Below are positions 8,384 to 17,359 of a stretch of DNA of 64,000 nt, one piece after another. Each line of letters starts with the position of its first letter. The first letter of the stretch is position 1. The notes under the pieces are model-generated. The model did no database searches and was not told where the DNA came from. It saw only the letters and a program-made list of their open reading frames with translations. This stretch comes from Catenulispora pinisilvae (lineage in GTDB: Bacteria > Actinomycetota > Actinomycetes > Streptomycetales > Catenulisporaceae): positions 1 through 64,000 of the forward strand of contig NZ_JAAFZA010000009.1 in NCBI RefSeq assembly GCF_015356865.1. The letters are read 5' to 3'. The translations under genes and the position numbers were made by a program.

Positions 8384-8629
8384 TCACGGCGGCGGCGTCC
8401 GTTGATCATCGGACCGGCTGCCGCGCCGGGAACGGACCAGCAGACCGAAGAACGGCAGCCACGGCAGCAAGTCCCCGAGGATCTTGCGCGCCCGTTCCGC
8501 ACGCTCCGCCTTCGCGAACACCGCGGGCGCGATGACGATACCGAACAGAAGGAACAAGAACACTGCGCTCAGGCAGGCCGGAACGAGCACGAGCCCGAAG
8601 GCGATGGCACCAGCTGAGTGCAGAGTCAT
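8384..8629 (-). CDS. Small membrane protein of unknown function
   Basis: The 81-aa protein starts at ATG 8629 behind AGGGAG. It has an Ala/Val/Leu-rich segment (about residues 7-40, GLVLVPACLSAVFLFLLFGIV) that would span the membrane once or twice, then a charged stretch (AKAERAERARKILG) and a second short hydrophobic patch (LLPWLPFFGLLV). I do not recognise a family. Its 3' end meets the truncated GNAT, suggesting a rearrangement boundary. Confidence 0.55.
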   Translation of the reverse strand: MTLHSAGAIAFGLVLVPACLSAVFLFLLFGIVIAPAVFAKAERAERARKILGDLLPWLPFFGLLVRSRRGSRSDDQRTPPP

Positions 8630-8679
8630 GGACGGATCTCCCTGGGGCTGTTTCACAGCACGCGAAAACAACACCAGGA

Positions 8680-9091
8680 GTCTTCTCCGCCTGAAGCCAT
8701 CGGCTCAGGCTCGGTGGCCGGGAGCGTGTGAAGCTCCGTGATGACGACCACGCCGATTGGGGAGTACTCCCCCCTGGGGTTCCAAGGGTAGCGGCGAGTG
8801 CTGATGGTCGCCAGCAACTGCTATTAGTGACCGGCAATAGTGGACTCAAATCCCTGTGGTCTAAACCACGCCGGTGTGAGCGCCGGGTACCCGCCGACCC
8901 CTATGCCGCGCCGACAGCCGAGAGCTGAGAATGGTGCGTGCTACGACTACCACCCACCTAGCGGCCGAGCTGGATCGGCGCGCACCGCGACCGTGACCCG
9001 CAGAACCGCTCGCCCGCCGTTTTGGATGTCGCCATCCGCCACCCGCAGAACCGCCACCCCACCCCACAGCGCAGCGGCCCCCACGCGGGGC
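8680..9091. other. Gene-free stretch
   Basis: No supported gene lies between the small membrane protein and murQ. Two copies of CCGCAGAACCGC occur near 8999 and 9042. A stretch near 8850 loosely resembles a tRNA T-arm but no cloverleaf can be built. The small gene's promoter should lie just right of 8630. Confidence 0.6.
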
Positions 9092-10015
9092 TCAGGTCCG
9101 CGTGGAGGCCGCCAGTGCCGCCCGCACCTGCCCCGAGGCGGCGGTCAGCGCGCGCCGGGCCTGGTCCGGCGCGACCGCGCTGAGCAGGCAGACCAGCGCC
9201 GTCTTCAGTTCGCCGTCGGCGTCGGCCAGGGCTTTGGCGCAGACGTCTTCGGGCAGGCCGGTGGCCTCGGTGAGGATGGTCAGGACCCGGCCGCGCAGTT
9301 TGGTGTTGGTCGGGGCGAGGTCGACCATGAGGTTGGAGTAGGTGTGGCCCAGGGCGATCATCGCGGCGGTGGACAGGCCGTTGAGGATCAGTTTCTGGGC
9401 GGTGGCCGCTTTGAGGCGGGTCGAGCCGGCGATCGCCTCCGGGCCGGTGTCGGGGCCCAGGTGCACGTCGGCCTCGTCGGCCAGGGCCGCGGCCGGGTTC
9501 GCTGACACCAGGACCGTGTAGGCCCCCGCCGCTCGGCCTGCTTGCAGCGCTCCCGCGACGTAGGGGGCGCGCCCGCTGGCGGTCAGTCCGACCACGACGT
9601 CACCGGCCTTGACCTCGGCGGCGTCCGCCGCGCCGCCGGGCACCGAGTCCTCGGCGCCCTCGACCGGGATGGTCAGGGCCTTGATGCCGCCGGCGATGTG
9701 GGCGACCACCACTCCCGGCGGGAGGCCGAAGGTGGGGATCAGCTCGGCGGCGTCCATCACCGCCACCCGGCCGGAGGTGCCGGCGCCGAAGTAGTGGACG
9801 CGGCCGCCGGCGCGCAGCCGGCGCACCGTCTCGTCCACCACGTCGGCCAGGGCCGGCAGGACGGCGCCGACCGCGGCCGGGACCCGGGCGTCCTCGGCGT
9901 TGAGCAGCCTGAGCACCTCCACCGTCGGCACGGCGTCGATGTCCGCGGTCGCCGGGTTGCGCGCCTCGGTCGGCGCGGCCACGCGCTCTGCGGTGGGCGG
10001 GGTGAGGGAGCTCAT
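9092..10015 (-). CDS. murQ: N-acetylmuramic acid 6-phosphate etherase MurQ
   Basis: The 307-aa enzyme cleaves the lactyl ether of MurNAc-6-phosphate to give GlcNAc-6-phosphate and D-lactate. It has the SIS-domain signature HYFGAGTSGRVAVMDAAELIPTFG region (about residues 75-97) including the catalytic Glu, the LTASGRAPYV second SIS loop (about 148) and STRLKAATAQKLILN (about 208). ATG at 10015 is preceded by GAGAGGAAA. It is transcribed divergently from the ABC-anmK operon, which would feed it MurNAc-6-phosphate. Confidence 0.95.
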   Translation of the reverse strand: MSSLTPPTAERVAAPTEARNPATADIDAVPTVEVLRLLNAEDARVPAAVGAVLPALADVVDETVRRLRAGGRVHYFGAGTSGRVAVMDAAELIPTFGLPPGVVVAHIAGGIKALTIPVEGAEDSVPGGAADAAEVKAGDVVVGLTASGRAPYVAGALQAGRAAGAYTVLVSANPAAALADEADVHLGPDTGPEAIAGSTRLKAATAQKLILNGLSTAAMIALGHTYSNLMVDLAPTNTKLRGRVLTILTEATGLPEDVCAKALADADGELKTALVCLLSAVAPDQARRALTAASGQVRAALAASTRT

Positions 10016-10116
10016 GCGTGGCGTTTCCTCTCGGGGGTCAGCCGGGGGTGGGGAAGTGGCTCTTCGCGGGTCGTGCCGTTGGCAAGTTACGGAATGAACG
10101 CGATTCGCGCAACTCA

Positions 10117-10146
10117 TTGACGAAGGTTGGCGCCGCGCCCTACGGT
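10117..10146 (+). promoter_or_regulatory. Candidate sigma-70-type promoter of the ABC-anmK operon
   Basis: TTGACG (10117-10122) is followed after 18 nt by TACGGT (10141-10146), a fair match to the actinobacterial housekeeping consensus, and the solute-binding-protein ATG is 92 nt further on. The whole 10016-10237 interval separates divergent murQ and ABC genes and should also hold murQ control sites. Confidence 0.45.
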
Positions 10147-10237
10147 TCCACTCACCGACCCGGCACCGCCGTGTCCGCGCACTTGGAAAAGCCAGCCCAC
10201 ACCCCGTCCCACCGACCCGAACGGAGATGTCAGGACC

Positions 10238-12088
10238 ATGTCCCGACCCAAACCACTGGTCGCGGCGATAGCCGTCGCGGCGGTCGCGGCCACCGCGCTG
10301 TCGGCGTGCTCCAGCTCCTCTTCCTCGGCGAAGAAAACCAACGGTGGCGGCGGCGGTACCGGCGGCGTCTTCACCAGCATCGACGCCAACAACAAGATCA
10401 CCGCCGGCGCGCCGATGAACCCGTACAACGCCTCGCCGAACATGTTCAAGGGCTACAACTGGATGCAGCTGGCCTTCACCAAGAACGACCCGTCGGACCC
10501 CAACGCGGTGCTCCCGGGCCTGGCCGCCAGCTGGACGTCCTCGGACTCCGGCCTGACCATCCAGCTCCAGCCGAACGCCAAGTGGTCCGACGGCACCCCG
10601 GTCACCGCCGCCGACATCAAGACCTCGCTGGCCATCGCCTACACCCAGGGCACCGCGGGCCCGGTGGCCAGCGCCGGCGGCACCGTCGTGGCCGGCAGCA
10701 ACTTCGAGGTGTCCGACGTCAAGGACCTCGGCGGCGGCAAGATCGAGATCGACCAGCAGCCGGGCGTGAAGAACCTCTACTTCCAGCGCCTGGTGCTCAC
10801 CGCGACCATCGTCAACGACAAGGTCTACGCCGGCCAGCTGCCGGCCGACATCTGGACCCAGATCGCCGCCGTCCAGGGCACCGACCCGGCAGCGGCCAGC
10901 GCCGCGGCCGACAAGCTGGCCGCCGAGGGCAAGACCATCGCCGCCTTCTCCCCGGCCAAGGACGTCTCGGCCGGCCCGTTCGTGGAGACCCGGGTCAACC
11001 CGGGCGAGGCGCTGCTGGACCGCAACCAGTACTTCTACGCCGCGAACAAGATCTCGCCGAAGCAGGTCATCCTGCGCAGCTACTCCGGCAACCAGCAGAT
11101 CTGGGGCTACATGAACGGCGGCGAGCTGGACTACGCGCCGTACACCTCGATGCCCACCAACATCTTGAACCAGGTCCTGAAGGCCGGTTACACCCGCATC
11201 GACGCCCCCAGCTACGTCAGCGCCTCGATCGCGTTCAACGAGAAGCAGGCGCCGTACAACCTGACGCCGGTCCGCCAGGCGCTGGCCTACGTCATCGACC
11301 GCGACGCGGTCACCAAGGTCGGCGAGCCGGTCGGCGGTATCACGGCGCCGACCACCACCGGTCTGGTCGGCTCGCAGTCCGACTCGATCCTGTCCGCCGA
11401 CCAGAAGGCGGCGCTGAACCCCTACAGCCCGGACCCGGCCAAGGCCGCGTCGCTGTTGCAGGGCGCCGGGTTCACCAAGGACTCCTCCGGCCAGTGGCAC
11501 CTGCCCAACGGCCAGCAGTGGAAGATCACGCTCCAGACCGTGAACGGCTTCTCCGACTGGATCGCCGCCTCCACGATCGTCGCCAACGAGCTGACCGCCT
11601 TCGGTATCCAGACCACCGCAGCCATCACCGCGGACTTCGCCACCTACCAGAAGGAGATGGCCGCCGGTAAGTACGCGGTCGGCTGGTGGCTGGTCGCGCT
11701 GGGCCCGCAGACCGACATGGCCTACGCCCGCATTTACGGCTCCGCCGACGGCTACAGCGTCACCAACGGCCAGGCCGCCCACGACGACAACGCGGCCACC
11801 AACTGGGAGCACACCCCGGCCAGCTACACCGTCAACGGCCAGAGCATCGACCCCGGCCAGCTCGCCGCGCAGCTTTCGACGACCCCGGTGTCCGCCCAGC
11901 AGCCGATCATCGCCCAGCTGGCCGCGGCCACCAACCAAGAGCTGCCGGTGATCCAGATCTGGAACTACACCCACGTCATGTTCGACCTGGACAAGCGGTT
12001 CACCAACTACCCCAAGACCGGGCAGGACGACCTGCTTGCCAACCCGCCCGGGGTGTGGATGATGCAGGGCTACGTGCAGGGCAAGTAA
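10238..12088 (+). CDS. ABC transporter substrate-binding lipoprotein (family 5, oligopeptide type)
   Basis: This 616-aa protein begins with a lipoprotein signal peptide whose lipobox is LSAC (Cys about residue 24), followed by a Ser/Gly linker. The body is an SBP_bac_5 domain, with PNAKWSDGTPVTAADIK near residue 110 and RQALAYVIDRDAV near 345. Such proteins bind peptides or peptide-sugar conjugates for ABC uptake. Linkage to anmK makes muropeptides or anhydro-muropeptides the likely cargo. ATG 10238 is chosen for the signal peptide; GGAG lies 12 nt upstream. Confidence 0.9.
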   Translation: MSRPKPLVAAIAVAAVAATALSACSSSSSSAKKTNGGGGGTGGVFTSIDANNKITAGAPMNPYNASPNMFKGYNWMQLAFTKNDPSDPNAVLPGLAASWTSSDSGLTIQLQPNAKWSDGTPVTAADIKTSLAIAYTQGTAGPVASAGGTVVAGSNFEVSDVKDLGGGKIEIDQQPGVKNLYFQRLVLTATIVNDKVYAGQLPADIWTQIAAVQGTDPAAASAAADKLAAEGKTIAAFSPAKDVSAGPFVETRVNPGEALLDRNQYFYAANKISPKQVILRSYSGNQQIWGYMNGGELDYAPYTSMPTNILNQVLKAGYTRIDAPSYVSASIAFNEKQAPYNLTPVRQALAYVIDRDAVTKVGEPVGGITAPTTTGLVGSQSDSILSADQKAALNPYSPDPAKAASLLQGAGFTKDSSGQWHLPNGQQWKITLQTVNGFSDWIAASTIVANELTAFGIQTTAAITADFATYQKEMAAGKYAVGWWLVALGPQTDMAYARIYGSADGYSVTNGQAAHDDNAATNWEHTPASYTVNGQSIDPGQLAAQLSTTPVSAQQPIIAQLAAATNQELPVIQIWNYTHVMFDLDKRFTNYPKTGQDDLLANPPGVWMMQGYVQGK

Positions 12089-12196
12089 GCGCGAGTACGG
12101 GCACCGGGTCAGTAGCACAGACGGGGCCAGGACAAAGAACAGGGCCAGGACACAGACAGGGCCACCGACCATGACAGGAAGAGGGAGGGGAAGAAG

Positions 12197-13189
12197 ATGA
12201 CGGCGTTCGCCCGGCGACTGGCCGGCAAGCTGGCGGCCGGACTGGTGATGGTCTGGGTCGTGGTGACGTTCACGTTCTTCCTCGTGCACGCGCTGCCCGG
12301 CAAGCCCGGCGATGTGCAGTACGAGCAATACATCCAGTCCGGGATGAACGCCGAGCAGGCGGCCGCGAAGGTGAAGGCGATCTACGGCTACACCTCCCAC
12401 GACTCGATGCTCTCGCAGTACGGCGGGTATCTCGGCAAGCTGCTGCACGGCGACCTGGGGCAGTCGATCAGCTACTCCGGCGTCCCGGTCAGCCGCCTGA
12501 TCTGGGCCGCGCTGCCGTGGACCGTGATCCCGGTGCTGTCCGGGCTGCTGGTCAGCTTCCTGATCGGGGTGACCGCCGGCGTCGTGGCCGCGGTCCGGCG
12601 CTCCAGCCGCTGGGGCGGTCTGCTGACCGTCTCCGGCTCGCTGTTCGCCGGCGTCCCCGCCTTCGTCCTGGCCCTGCTGCTCCTGGTGGTCTTCCACACC
12701 GAGTGGAACCTGCTGCCCGACGCCGGCACCAGCGACATCCAGTACGACCCGGGCTGGAACCTGCCGTACATCGGCTCGGTGGTCCAGCACGCGGTGCTTC
12801 CGGTGTGCGCGTACGCGCTGCTCAGCTATGGCGGCTGGCTGCTGGCGATGAAATCCTCGGTGGTGTCGGTGCTCGGCGACGACTTCATCCTGGCCTCCGA
12901 GCTGCGCGGCATCGCCCCGGTCACCCGGGCCCGCTACATCGGCCGCAACGCGATCCTGCCGTTGTTCACGGTGCTGGCACTGTCCTTCGGCGTGATGTTC
13001 GCGGGGTCCTTCTTCATCGAGGACACCTTCGACTACCCGGGGTTGGGCGACCTGCTCCTGAAGAGCATCGGCACCCGCGACTATCCGGTGATGGCCGGGG
13101 CGTTCCTGCTGATCACGGTGTCGATCATCATCGCGAACATCCTGGCCGACCTGTGCTACACCCTGATCGATCCGAGAGTGAGGCGCTGA
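12197..13189 (+). CDS. ABC transporter permease, DppB type
   Basis: The 330-aa integral membrane protein has about six transmembrane segments, beginning VVVTFTFFLVHALPGKPGD as in DppB/OppB proteins. The EAA-like coupling loop is near residue 235 (ELRGIAPVTRARYIGRNAILP). A strong GGGAGGGGAAGAAG precedes the ATG. The 108-nt gap after the lipoprotein gene contains two short direct repeats based on CAGGGCCAGGACA. It should pair with the next permease to form the pore for the substrate delivered by the lipoprotein. Confidence 0.92.
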   Translation: MTAFARRLAGKLAAGLVMVWVVVTFTFFLVHALPGKPGDVQYEQYIQSGMNAEQAAAKVKAIYGYTSHDSMLSQYGGYLGKLLHGDLGQSISYSGVPVSRLIWAALPWTVIPVLSGLLVSFLIGVTAGVVAAVRRSSRWGGLLTVSGSLFAGVPAFVLALLLLVVFHTEWNLLPDAGTSDIQYDPGWNLPYIGSVVQHAVLPVCAYALLSYGGWLLAMKSSVVSVLGDDFILASELRGIAPVTRARYIGRNAILPLFTVLALSFGVMFAGSFFIEDTFDYPGLGDLLLKSIGTRDYPVMAGAFLLITVSIIIANILADLCYTLIDPRVRR

Positions 13190-13190
13190 G

Positions 13191-14087
13191 ATGGCCGCCA
13201 CCGCCACCCTGGCCGCGTCGGTACGCAGCCGCCGCCCGGCGCTGACGGCCTTCCGCAAGGCCGTGACCCGCAAGCCCGGCCGCATCATCGGGCTGGCCAT
13301 CATCGTGTTCTTCGTTCTGCTGGCGATCTGCGGGCCCTGGTTCTACGGCCGGCTGGCCGTCGACCCGAACTCGCTGTACGCGGCCCCCAGCGCCAAGCAC
13401 TGGCTGGGCACCGACTTCGCCGGCTCCGACGTGCTCCAGGAGGTGGTGACCGGCGCGCGCTACGTGCTGGCCACCGCCGCCCTGTCGGCGTTGTTCACCA
13501 GCCTGTTCGGAGTCACGATCGGCCTGGTCGCCGGCTACCAGCGCGGCCTGACCGACAGTGCCCTGATGCGGCTGACCGACTTCGTCCTGACCATCCCGGG
13601 CCTGCCGCTACTGATCATCCTGTCCACGGTGTGGAACTTCGGCAGCCCCTGGAAGATGGGGCTGATCCTGGGCGTCACCGGCTGGGGCGGCGTCGCCCGG
13701 GCCGTGCGCTCGCAGGCGCTGTCGCTGCGCGAGCGTGGGTTCCTGGAGGCGGCGCGCGGGCTGGGCCTGTCCCGGCGGCACATCCTGCTCAAGGAGATGC
13801 TGCCGAACGTCGCGCCTTACGCGGCCATGCAGCTGATGCTGTCGATGATCGCGTTCATCGGCGCCGAGGTCGGCCTGTTCTTCCTCGGCCTGGTGCCCTT
13901 CTCCAGCACCAACTGGGGCGTGATGCTGAACCAGGCGGTCTTCTCCGGCGGGGCGATGGAGACCCCGTCCGCGCTGATCTATCTGCTGGCGCCGCTGGTC
14001 TGCATCCTGGTGCTGACGCTGGGCATCGTGCTCTTCCTGGACGCCATCGACGAACTGTTCAACCCGCGGCTGAGGGAGCGCGTGTGA
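13191..14087 (+). CDS. ABC transporter permease, DppC type
   Basis: The 298-aa protein has an N-terminal OppC_N-type helix (IIGLAIIVFFVLLAICGPWF, about residue 30) and the BPD_transp_1 permease domain. The EAA loop is AARGLGLSRRHILLKEMLPN (about 187). GTDFAGSDVLQEVVTGAR is the typical DppC segment before the core. It begins one base after the stop of the DppB-type gene and its own stop overlaps the next gene by 4 nt, so the transporter subunits are tightly co-translated. Confidence 0.92.
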   Translation: MAATATLAASVRSRRPALTAFRKAVTRKPGRIIGLAIIVFFVLLAICGPWFYGRLAVDPNSLYAAPSAKHWLGTDFAGSDVLQEVVTGARYVLATAALSALFTSLFGVTIGLVAGYQRGLTDSALMRLTDFVLTIPGLPLLIILSTVWNFGSPWKMGLILGVTGWGGVARAVRSQALSLRERGFLEAARGLGLSRRHILLKEMLPNVAPYAAMQLMLSMIAFIGAEVGLFFLGLVPFSSTNWGVMLNQAVFSGGAMETPSALIYLLAPLVCILVLTLGIVLFLDAIDELFNPRLRERV

Positions 14088-15115
14088 GCGAGGTAGAAGT
14101 ACGCGATCTCACGGTCGAGTACCAGACGTCGGTCGGCTGGCTGCCGGCCGTGGCCGGGGCTTCCCTGGACCTGCGGGCCGGGCAGATCACCGGTCTGGTC
14201 GGCGAGTCCGGCTCCGGCAAGTCCACGCTGGCGCTGTCGCTGCTCAACGCGGTGCCGGCGCCGGGCCGGATCGCCGGCGGCACCATCGAGGTGGCCGGGG
14301 TCGGCGACCTCACGCGGCTGGGCGGCAAGCAGCTGCGCAAGGCGCGCGGCGGGGCCATCGGCTACGTCTTCCAGGCGTCGCAGAACTCGTTGAACCCGCT
14401 GAAGACCATCGGCCGGCAGCTGCTGGACTTGGGGCGCTCGCATGAGGTCGGCGACCTGCGGGCGCTGATCGCCCGGGCCAAGGATCTGGCCAACCGGATG
14501 GGCCTGGACGGTGACCGGGTGTTGGATTCCTACCAACACGAGCTGTCCGGGGGCATGCGCCAGCGGGTCGGCATCGTGTTCGCGCTGGTGCTGAACGCCA
14601 AGGTGCTGATCCTGGACGAGCCGACCACCGCGCTGGACATGCTGTCCCAGGCCTCGGTGCTGGACATCGTGCGCAAGGTGCACGACGAGAACCAGCTGTC
14701 CACCCTGATCATCACCCACGACATCGGCGCCATCTCCGAGATCGCCGACCGGCTGGCGGTGATGTACGGCGGCCGGATCGTCGAGGACGGCCCGCTGCTG
14801 GACGTGCTGCGCCGGCCCACCCACCCCTACACCAAGGCCCTGATAGGGGCCACGGCCCGGATCACCGGCGACGTGGACGGCGCCCGCGCGCTGCCCGGCC
14901 GGCCGCCGGACCTGACCACCGTGGCCCGGGCCGGCTGCGTCTTCCGGGACCGCTGCCCGTTCGCGGTCGAGGTCTGCGCCCAGACCGAGCCGGAGTTGGA
15001 GACCTTCGAGAGCGGCCGGCGGCGCGCCTGCCACGTAGAACCGTCCACTGTGCTGACCGGACCCGTGCTGACCGGGACCACCGGGACGCCCGCGGCCGTT
15101 GGGGAGCCGGCATGA
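14084..15115 (+). CDS. Oligopeptide ABC transporter ATP-binding protein, DppD type
   Basis: The 343-aa ATPase has Walker A GESGSGKST (about residue 44), Q-loop VFQASQNSLNP, signature LSGGMRQRV (about 156), Walker B VLILDEPTTALD and an H-loop His in IITHD. The C-terminal extension RAGCVFRDRCPFAVEVCA carries the Cys cluster typical of DppD/OppD proteins. Translation starts at GTG 14084, which overlaps the upstream stop (GTGA). It forms the ATPase heterodimer with the next gene product. Confidence 0.93.
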   Translation: MSEVEVRDLTVEYQTSVGWLPAVAGASLDLRAGQITGLVGESGSGKSTLALSLLNAVPAPGRIAGGTIEVAGVGDLTRLGGKQLRKARGGAIGYVFQASQNSLNPLKTIGRQLLDLGRSHEVGDLRALIARAKDLANRMGLDGDRVLDSYQHELSGGMRQRVGIVFALVLNAKVLILDEPTTALDMLSQASVLDIVRKVHDENQLSTLIITHDIGAISEIADRLAVMYGGRIVEDGPLLDVLRRPTHPYTKALIGATARITGDVDGARALPGRPPDLTTVARAGCVFRDRCPFAVEVCAQTEPELETFESGRRRACHVEPSTVLTGPVLTGTTGTPAAVGEPA

Positions 15116-16179
15116 TCCAGGCCCGCGGTATCACCCGCACCTACCAGACCCACGGCTCGTTCACCGGCGACCGCACCGTGCGCGCGCTGCGCGGCGTCGA
15201 CTTCACCCTGCCCGACGGCGGCGCGGTGTCGTTCATCGGCGAGTCCGGCTGCGGCAAGACCACGCTCGGCAAGATCCTCACCGGGCTGGAGACCTTCGAC
15301 GGCGGCGAGCTGGTCGTGGACGGCGTCGAGCTGTCCAAGCTGCGGCCCCGGCAGCGGGAGAAGTACTTCCGCCGGATCCAGATGATCCATCAGGACCCGT
15401 ATTCGGCGCTGAACCCGACCCGCACGGTCGAGGCGACGCTCGGCGATCCGTTGCGGATGCGGGCCCGGGAGAAGGCAGCGGCCGGCGAGCAGGCCGGCAG
15501 CTGGCGCGAGCGCGCCGCCGAGCTGCTGACGCTGGTCGGCCTGGAGCCGACCGCGGTGCTGCCGAAATACCCGCACCAGCTCTCCGGCGGGCAGCGGCAG
15601 CGCGTGGTCATCGCCCGAGCGCTGACCGTCGACCCGACGGTGCTGATCGCCGACGAGGCGGTCTCGATGATCGACGTCTCGATGCGGCTGGGCATCCTGA
15701 GCCTGCTGCGCGACCTGCGGGCCCGGCTGGGGATCTCGCTGGTGTTCATCACGCACGACGTGGCCACCGCGCGGTATGTCGGCGACGGCGGCGAGCTGCA
15801 CGTGATCTACCGGGGCGAGGTCGTCGAGCGCGGGCTGACCGACGAGGTGATCCTTTCGCCGGTGCACCCCTACACCCAGTGCCTGCTCTCGGCGGTGCCG
15901 GTCATGCGCGGGCTGGAGGAGCCGGGGCCGGACCGGACGGCACCGACCGCGGCGCTGGACGAGCGGACGCCGACGCCGGGGTGCCTGTTCCAGCCGCGGT
16001 GCCCGTTCGCCGGTGCGCAGTGTGCTGAGAAGCATCCGGTCCTGGTCCCGTTCGGGCTGGACGCGGCGGGGCAGGGGGAGGCGGCCGCCGCCGAAGACGG
16101 CTCCGGACACGTACACGCGTGCTTCTATCCGGAATCCCGCCGCGTGGTCGGCGTCGAGGTCGGAGCCGCGAGCGCGTGA
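15112..16179 (+). CDS. Oligopeptide ABC transporter ATP-binding protein, DppF type
   Basis: The 355-aa ATPase has Walker [10 protein letters not shown] (about residue 43), Q-loop [12 protein letters not shown], signature LSGGQRQRV and Walker [13 protein letters not shown]. In Walker B the usual DEPVSALD is changed to DEAVSMID, but the catalytic Glu is retained. A Cys-rich [16 protein letters not shown] sits near the C terminus. The ATG overlaps the upstream stop (ATGA) and the stop overlaps anmK by 4 nt. Confidence 0.92.
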   Translation: MIQARGITRTYQTHGSFTGDRTVRALRGVDFTLPDGGAVSFIGESGCGKTTLGKILTGLETFDGGELVVDGVELSKLRPRQREKYFRRIQMIHQDPYSALNPTRTVEATLGDPLRMRAREKAAAGEQAGSWRERAAELLTLVGLEPTAVLPKYPHQLSGGQRQRVVIARALTVDPTVLIADEAVSMIDVSMRLGILSLLRDLRARLGISLVFITHDVATARYVGDGGELHVIYRGEVVERGLTDEVILSPVHPYTQCLLSAVPVMRGLEEPGPDRTAPTAALDERTPTPGCLFQPRCPFAGAQCAEKHPVLVPFGLDAAGQGEAAAAEDGSGHVHACFYPESRRVVGVEVGAASA

Positions 16180-17330
16180 GAGTCCTGGGTCTGAGCTCCG
16201 GCACCTCCCACGACGCGATCGACGTCGCGCTGGTGGACTTCCGGCTCGACGGCGACGTGCTGGTCGGCGTGCTCGAACACGCCGGCCACGTCCCGTACCC
16301 GGACGACCTGCGCGCGCAGATCATCGCCGCGCTGCCGCCGAACCCGACCGACCTCGGCGCGGTCTGCCGCCTGGACACCGGGATCGGCCAGGCGTTCGCG
16401 GCGGCGGCGTGGCAGGCCGTGCAGGCCGCGGGCCCGGTGGACCTGGTCTGCTCGCACGGCCAGACCCTGTTCCACTGGACCGAGGACGGCGCGGTGCTCG
16501 GCACGCTGCAACTGGGCCAGCCGGCCTGGATCGCCGAACGGGTCGGCGTCCCGGTGGTCTCCGACGTCCGCACCGCCGACGTGGCGGCCGGCGGCCAGGG
16601 CGCGCCCCTGGTCTCGCTGCTGGACCTGTTGCTGCTGCGCGGCCTGCCCGGCCCGGTCGGCGCCCTGAACCTGGGCGGCATCGCCAACCTGACGGTCGTC
16701 GCCGACCCGCCGGTGGCGTTCGACATCGGCCCGGCCAACGCCCTGCTGGACGCCGCCTGCCGCCGGCTGACCGGCAAACCCTACGACCGCGACGGCCGCC
16801 TCGCCGCCGCCGGCCTGGTCCACCCCGGCCTGCTCGCGGCGCTGATGGCAGAGCCCTACTACGCCCGGCGCCCGCCGAAGACCACCGGCAAGGAGCTGTT
16901 CCACGACGCGTACCTGGCCGCCCACATCGAGGCCTTCCCGGACCTCACCCCCGAGGACCTGATGTCGACCCTGGCCACCCTCACCGCGATGACCGTGGTC
17001 GACGCCGTCCGCTCGCACGGCATCGCCACCCTGGCGGTCTCCGGCGGCGGCGCCGATAACCCGGAGCTGATGAAGCGCATCGCCAAGCGCCTGCCCGGCG
17101 TCGAGGTGCTGCGCTCGGACGCGTACAAGGTCCCCTCCGACGCGAAGGAGGCGATCGCCTTCGCGCTGATCGGCTGGTTCACGGCCCACGGTCTGCCGGG
17201 AACGGTCGCGGCCTGCACCGGCGCCTCGGGGGAGCGGGTACTCGGGCGGATCAGCCCGCCGGCTCGCGGGGCGCTGGTACTGCCGGAGCCGGTGGAGAAG
17301 GCGCCGAGGTCGGTGCGGTTCGAGGGGTAG
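16176..17330 (+). CDS. anmK: Anhydro-N-acetylmuramic acid kinase AnmK
   Basis: The 384-aa kinase converts 1,6-anhydro-MurNAc and ATP to MurNAc-6-phosphate, the substrate of MurQ. It opens with the ASKHA nucleotide motif [19 protein letters not shown], has [13 protein letters not shown] with the catalytic Asp (about residue 185) and the late [11 protein letters not shown] loop (about residue 290). The GTG start at 16176 overlaps the ATPase stop. Physical coupling to the importer suggests that the imported material yields anhydro-MurNAc. Confidence 0.94.
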   Translation: MRVLGLSSGTSHDAIDVALVDFRLDGDVLVGVLEHAGHVPYPDDLRAQIIAALPPNPTDLGAVCRLDTGIGQAFAAAAWQAVQAAGPVDLVCSHGQTLFHWTEDGAVLGTLQLGQPAWIAERVGVPVVSDVRTADVAAGGQGAPLVSLLDLLLLRGLPGPVGALNLGGIANLTVVADPPVAFDIGPANALLDAACRRLTGKPYDRDGRLAAAGLVHPGLLAALMAEPYYARRPPKTTGKELFHDAYLAAHIEAFPDLTPEDLMSTLATLTAMTVVDAVRSHGIATLAVSGGGADNPELMKRIAKRLPGVEVLRSDAYKVPSDAKEAIAFALIGWFTAHGLPGTVAACTGASGERVLGRISPPARGALVLPEPVEKAPRSVRFEG

Positions 17331-17359
17331 TGCCGAAGGGCTGCCGTTGCTGTCGTCGC

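Noticed and set aside
8808-8880. tRNA-like stretch with a CTCAAATCC segment
   Set aside because: No acceptor stem, anticodon arm or consistent T-stem can be formed.
10016-13303. Minus-strand open frame continuous with murQ and running antisense to the ABC genes (1403 codons in total)
   Set aside because: Only the first part, 9092-10015, is MurQ. The rest is a high-GC shadow of the lipoprotein and permease genes, which have clear domains, signal peptide and ribosome sites.
16176-17330. Possibility that the kinase gene is a MurNAc kinase rather than AnmK
   Set aside because: The SGTSHD start and full-length ASKHA pattern match AnmK. Known MurNAc kinases belong to a different family.
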